Source of the DNA: Entophlyctis helioformis
Lineage: Eukaryota > Chytridiomycota > Chytridiomycetes > Chytridiales > Chytriomycetaceae
Direction: 5' to 3'
NCBI GenBank assembly: GCA_025526915.1
Contig: JAHLKH010000009.1
Span: forward strand, 124,001-188,000
DNA length: 64,000 nt
Shown: one piece after another, positions 61,132 through 64,000 of the stretch
How positions within the stretch are numbered: position 1 is the first letter of the stretch
How the letters are laid out: each line of letters starts with the position of its first letter
Translations under genes and position numbers: made by a program
The notes under the pieces: generated by a model
Told to the model about the DNA's origin: nothing
Databases searched by the model: none
What the model saw: the letters and a program-made list of their open reading frames with translations, nothing else

Positions 61132-63002
61132 TCACGACGACTGCATCAGCATCGCGCTGTCCAGAATGTCCTGCAGCTGCTCCTCGCCCACGGCCGGCCG
61201 TCCTGCTGCTGCCACACACTCGCTCACATACACCGGCTCGCGCATGCCAACCAGCACGCTGGACGCTGGCGCGGCATGGCCGAGCGTCGACAGTGTGATG
61301 CGCAGCGCATTGGTCGACAGCGTGTCGCTGCCATCCAGCGATCCGCCGACAGCGTCGCAATGACTTTGTTGAGCTCGGTGTTGGCATGCAGTGCGCGCAT
61401 CTGGCACACGGCCAGAATGCCGTCCAGCAGTCGGTGGATCGTCTGTCCAAGGGTCGAGAATCATGCCAAGATCAGCCACCATTGTCACTGTTATCCAACT
61501 CCATCCACTCCACTCCACTTCCACTCCACTCCACTCCACTCCACTTACTGTGCGGTACACATCGCTCCACTGTGTCAGTGCTTCGGCTGTCTCAGGATCA
61601 GACTCGCCATGCTCCTTGATGTATGCTGCCAACACCTCCAGATCCACCTGCAGCGACGGAATGACTTCCTTGACAAAATAGTGCTCAGCCGCGAACCCGT
61701 TCTCTGCCAGCCGAGCCAGGTTGTCTGCCAGCACCTGCGTCCACACAAACTTGGCCACCAGCGACGTGTCTGCATCGGTGCTCCCGACTGTACACATCGA
61801 GCATGGCCATCTTGCAAGTCAGATTGGCCATGTCTGACAGTCTGGGCATCACGGCAAGAGCGGCGCTCACCAAGAGATCCAAGCTCCAGCTCAAGCACAG
61901 TCGCAGTCTCAAAGCAGTCGGCCAGCGCTGCTGTGACCTTGGGATCATCCTCGATGCTGATCTCTGGATCAGTGGCAAGCAGCCGCACGCTGCCGTTGCA
62001 GATGGAGTAGAAAGGTCGCTGCGTGAACACAAACAGCTCATTGTCCTGTCCAGCGTGCCGTGTCTGCAATCAGCAACGAGCCACACTGGTCTGTGCCAGC
62101 CGATCGGTGTGGCTGCCATCGGCCAGCCACAGCATACCTGGCATGTCTGCAGCAGCGACGGCGATCCGTCCAGTCCCTCCAGCAGCGCATCGCGCTCAAA
62201 CACATTGAACGGCACCTGAACGCTCGAAAAGTTGCTGGACTTGACCGTCTGCAACACCGTTGCCAGGTCAAGGTACTCGGGCGACGACGACAAGTGCATC
62301 GCGTTGCTTGCAATGCCAAAGCTCCCCACACGGCCACGCTCGACCTCCTTATCCAGATGCTGGCATGCCTTGCCGATCATGTCGTACACTTGCTGCCTGC
62401 CGACCCGCGATCCTCGTGCATGCAGCAGCCGCTCGGGACTGTTGATCATGAACACGTCGATGGTCGACAGTCCCAGCCGCTCGAGCGACCCGCTGATCTC
62501 GCGCTCGAGGAACTCGGGCGAGATGCAGTGGCCGAGCTTGTCGGTGATCTGGTGGTAGCCCGGCGGGGGCGACGCAGGCGGGCCGCCCATGACAAAGCCA
62601 GCCTTGGTCAGGACGACGACGTCGGCGCGGGTGAGCACAGACGACGCGATGGCGTCGCGGATGGTGTCGCCAATGAGCAGCTCGGACAGGCCGCCGCCAA
62701 AGTGTGCGCTGGTGTCGACGACGTTGATGCCCGACCGGAAGGCGGCCAGGAGAGCGTCCTTGTGCGAGGGCGACTCGGGGCGGATGCGGTAGCCGCCAAA
62801 GCCGAGACGGGACACTGCAAGGCCTGTCGTGCGAGTGGAGTGAGCAGCATGCGCAGGCACGGGCAGCCGACGCAGACGGTCTTGCCTGTGCGGGGCATGA
62901 ACGCCGAAGGCAGCGCAGGGAAGCGCTCCTGGAAGCGGCGGGTCGATGCAGCAGACGCAGCACCGGATACGACTGCGCTGCTGTTGTTGTTGGTGGTGGT
63001 GG

Positions 63003-63033
<31 letters not shown>

Positions 63034-63084
63034 GGTGGATGTGGTCAGCAGCCGCCGTGCTGCCATCTTGAGTGTGTTCGCCAT
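61132..63084 (-). CDS. aldo-keto reductase family protein with C-terminal helical extension
   Basis: ATG 63084 (MANTLKMAARRLLTTST); the N-terminus has a Thr run from a (GGT)n tract (62990-63033) and could be a mitochondrial presequence. Exon 1 ends MPRTG; a 62-bp GC-AG intron (62885-62824) joins to LAVSRLGFGGYRI. Core motifs: GINVVDTSAHFGGGLSELLI (catalytic Asp; Tyr replaced by His-Phe), VVVLTKAGFVMG, ISGSLERLGLSTIDVFMINS, SFGIASNAM, VPFNVFERDALLEG, RPFYSICNGSVRLLA and SSVLVGMREPVYVSE. A helical segment (LARLAENGFAAEHYFVKEVI) lies between the last two. One base is missing near 61345 before GSLDGSDTLSTNALRITL. Known role of the fold: NADPH-dependent carbonyl reduction. The usual catalytic Tyr is not obvious, so activity is uncertain. 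Confidence 0.76.
61503..61550. repeat. (CCACT)n tract in an AKR intron
   Basis: About nine near-perfect CCACT units directly inside the 5' splice site of the intron after DVYRTV. Confidence 0.93.
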
Positions 63085-63268
63085 GCTCGCTCGTGCTCGT
63101 GACGATCTGGAGAACACGGCGCGACGGATTGTGCACGGCGCCATCCGGAAAATGATTGCCGCCGGCGTTTCCATCTCAAACAACAACCACAACGACAACG
63201 GCATGTCGTTTGCAACCCCCAACACAGCAGCACCAGCAGCTCAACAAGCAGCAGGGTGCACCAGCCAG
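63085..63268. promoter_or_regulatory. short divergent promoter region
   Basis: 184 bp between the AKR ATG and the plus-strand ATG at 63269. An upstream in-frame ATG at 63203 would shorten it to 118 bp. No defined element seen. Confidence 0.45.
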
Positions 63269-64000
63269 ATGCGCAGCCAGAAGCACAGCATGCAGCTGCC
63301 CGCCAGACTCGCCTTCCTTGGTGCACTTCTTGTTGCCCTCATCGCCTGCCTGGCCCCACAAGGTGTGTTGCGTTGTTGTTGTGCCGTCCAAGCCGTTGCC
63401 GACAGCACAGCACAGCACAGCATAGCACAGCGCACAGCCGACACAACGGCCGCTTGCCAATGGCTGGCTGGCTGGCCGGCACTGCCCAGTGCAGTGCAGT
63501 CTAGTGCAGTGCACAGCCCTGTCTGCGTCTGCGCACACTGCAGACGACACCGTCCTGCATATGCTCAGCACACCAAGTGCAAGCTGCTCCCTGTGCACAA
63601 CCGCCAGCTCGCCCTTGCTTCTCTCTCGGTCGGCTGACACTCTTGCTCGTGATGCTGTGGCGTTTTCTCTTGATGCAGGTGCCGTTGCCCAGGTGTCGCC
63701 CGTCGTCATCACACCACCAGAGCCTCTGGCCGATCCCTCGTCGCCCGTCGTCTCCGGAACACCGTCTGTCCGCATCGTTGTCGGCGGCATCTCCTTCTCC
63801 TGTGCCCTCAAGCCGTACGTGTCGTCAGTCCCGCTGTCTGCCGGTCGTCTCGCGAACGCCACAATGTCGCCCGGCGGCTGTCCCAGCACACTCTACTATG
63901 GCCGCGAGATGCTCAACATCACGTTCACGTACATGGCGTCAAACAACACCTTTATCAACCGTGCGATCCTCTCTGCCCGCCGTGTGCAGATGCCCACCTC
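63269..64000 (+). CDS. secreted or membrane protein of unknown function, 3' end off the window
   Basis: ATG 63269 (MRSQKHSMQLPARLAFLGA) opens a signal-peptide-like N-terminus, LAFLGALLVALIACLAPQ. An in-frame ATG at 63203 is an alternative. The exon ends at about 63360 with a gtgtgttgc donor. A long intron of about 320 bp includes a run of acagc repeats near 63405 and ends gatgcag at about 63679. Exon 2 continues in phase with GAVAQVSPVVITPPEPLADP, then PSVRIVVGGISFSCALKPYV, CPSTLYYGREMLNITFTYMA and INRAILSARRVQMPT to the window edge. Several N-x-S/T sequons and cysteines suit an ectodomain. No family recognised. Divergent from the AKR gene. Confidence 0.6.

Overview
The window is nuclear DNA from a GC-rich, gene-dense eukaryote. 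Most genes carry short GT-AG introns of about 60-160 bp, and neighbours often lie only tens of bases apart. The gene set points to a flagellated early-diverging (chytrid-like) fungus. Fungal marks are an Mdv1/Caf4-type mitochondrial fission adaptor and a Skt5/Chs4-type chitin-synthase activator. A cilium is implied by a DRC12 (CCDC153)-like dynein regulatory complex subunit, and cobalamin metabolism by an MMAA/MeaB GTPase. The species itself cannot be fixed from the sequence.

Layout, left to right. 1-7050: the 5' part of a Swd1/RbBP5 COMPASS gene (minus), a Spo22/ZIP4/TEX11 meiotic TPR gene and a TFG-like PB1 gene. 7213-13581: left arm of a large inverted duplication, holding a Ty3-like retroelement relic, tRNA-Val(AAC), a VWD/EGF surface-protein gene, a multi-pass membrane gene and the 3' end of a second, related membrane gene. 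13582-46235: the unique spacer, with TFIIIC90-like, MMAA, DRC12, NIPA Mg2+ transporter, a type I membrane protein, Mdv1, ribosomal protein eL36, a UBL-WLM protease, type II PI 4-kinase, an ankyrin protein, MFSD5-like transporter and Skt5-like. 46236-58424: right arm, inverted and nearly identical, split by a complete Ty3/Gypsy chromovirus-type element (51523-57334) with near-identical LTRs and a 5-bp target duplication. 58130-59525: convergent fragments of the older retroelement. 59691-64000: a type I membrane protein, an aldo-keto reductase and the start of a secreted or membrane protein.

The two arms explain each other. The left arm keeps the empty target site of the retrotransposon. The left arm also ends inside an otherwise continuous membrane gene, so for that boundary the left locus looks like the donor and the right arm like the derived copy. 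Many conserved genes carry one isolated single-base indel (membrane genes A and B, PI4K2, ankyrin, MFSD5, Skt5, AKR). This may be consensus error rather than biology, and it should temper reading of individual frameshifts. Exon boundaries are given where I could work them out by phase and splice sites. Others are marked unresolved.
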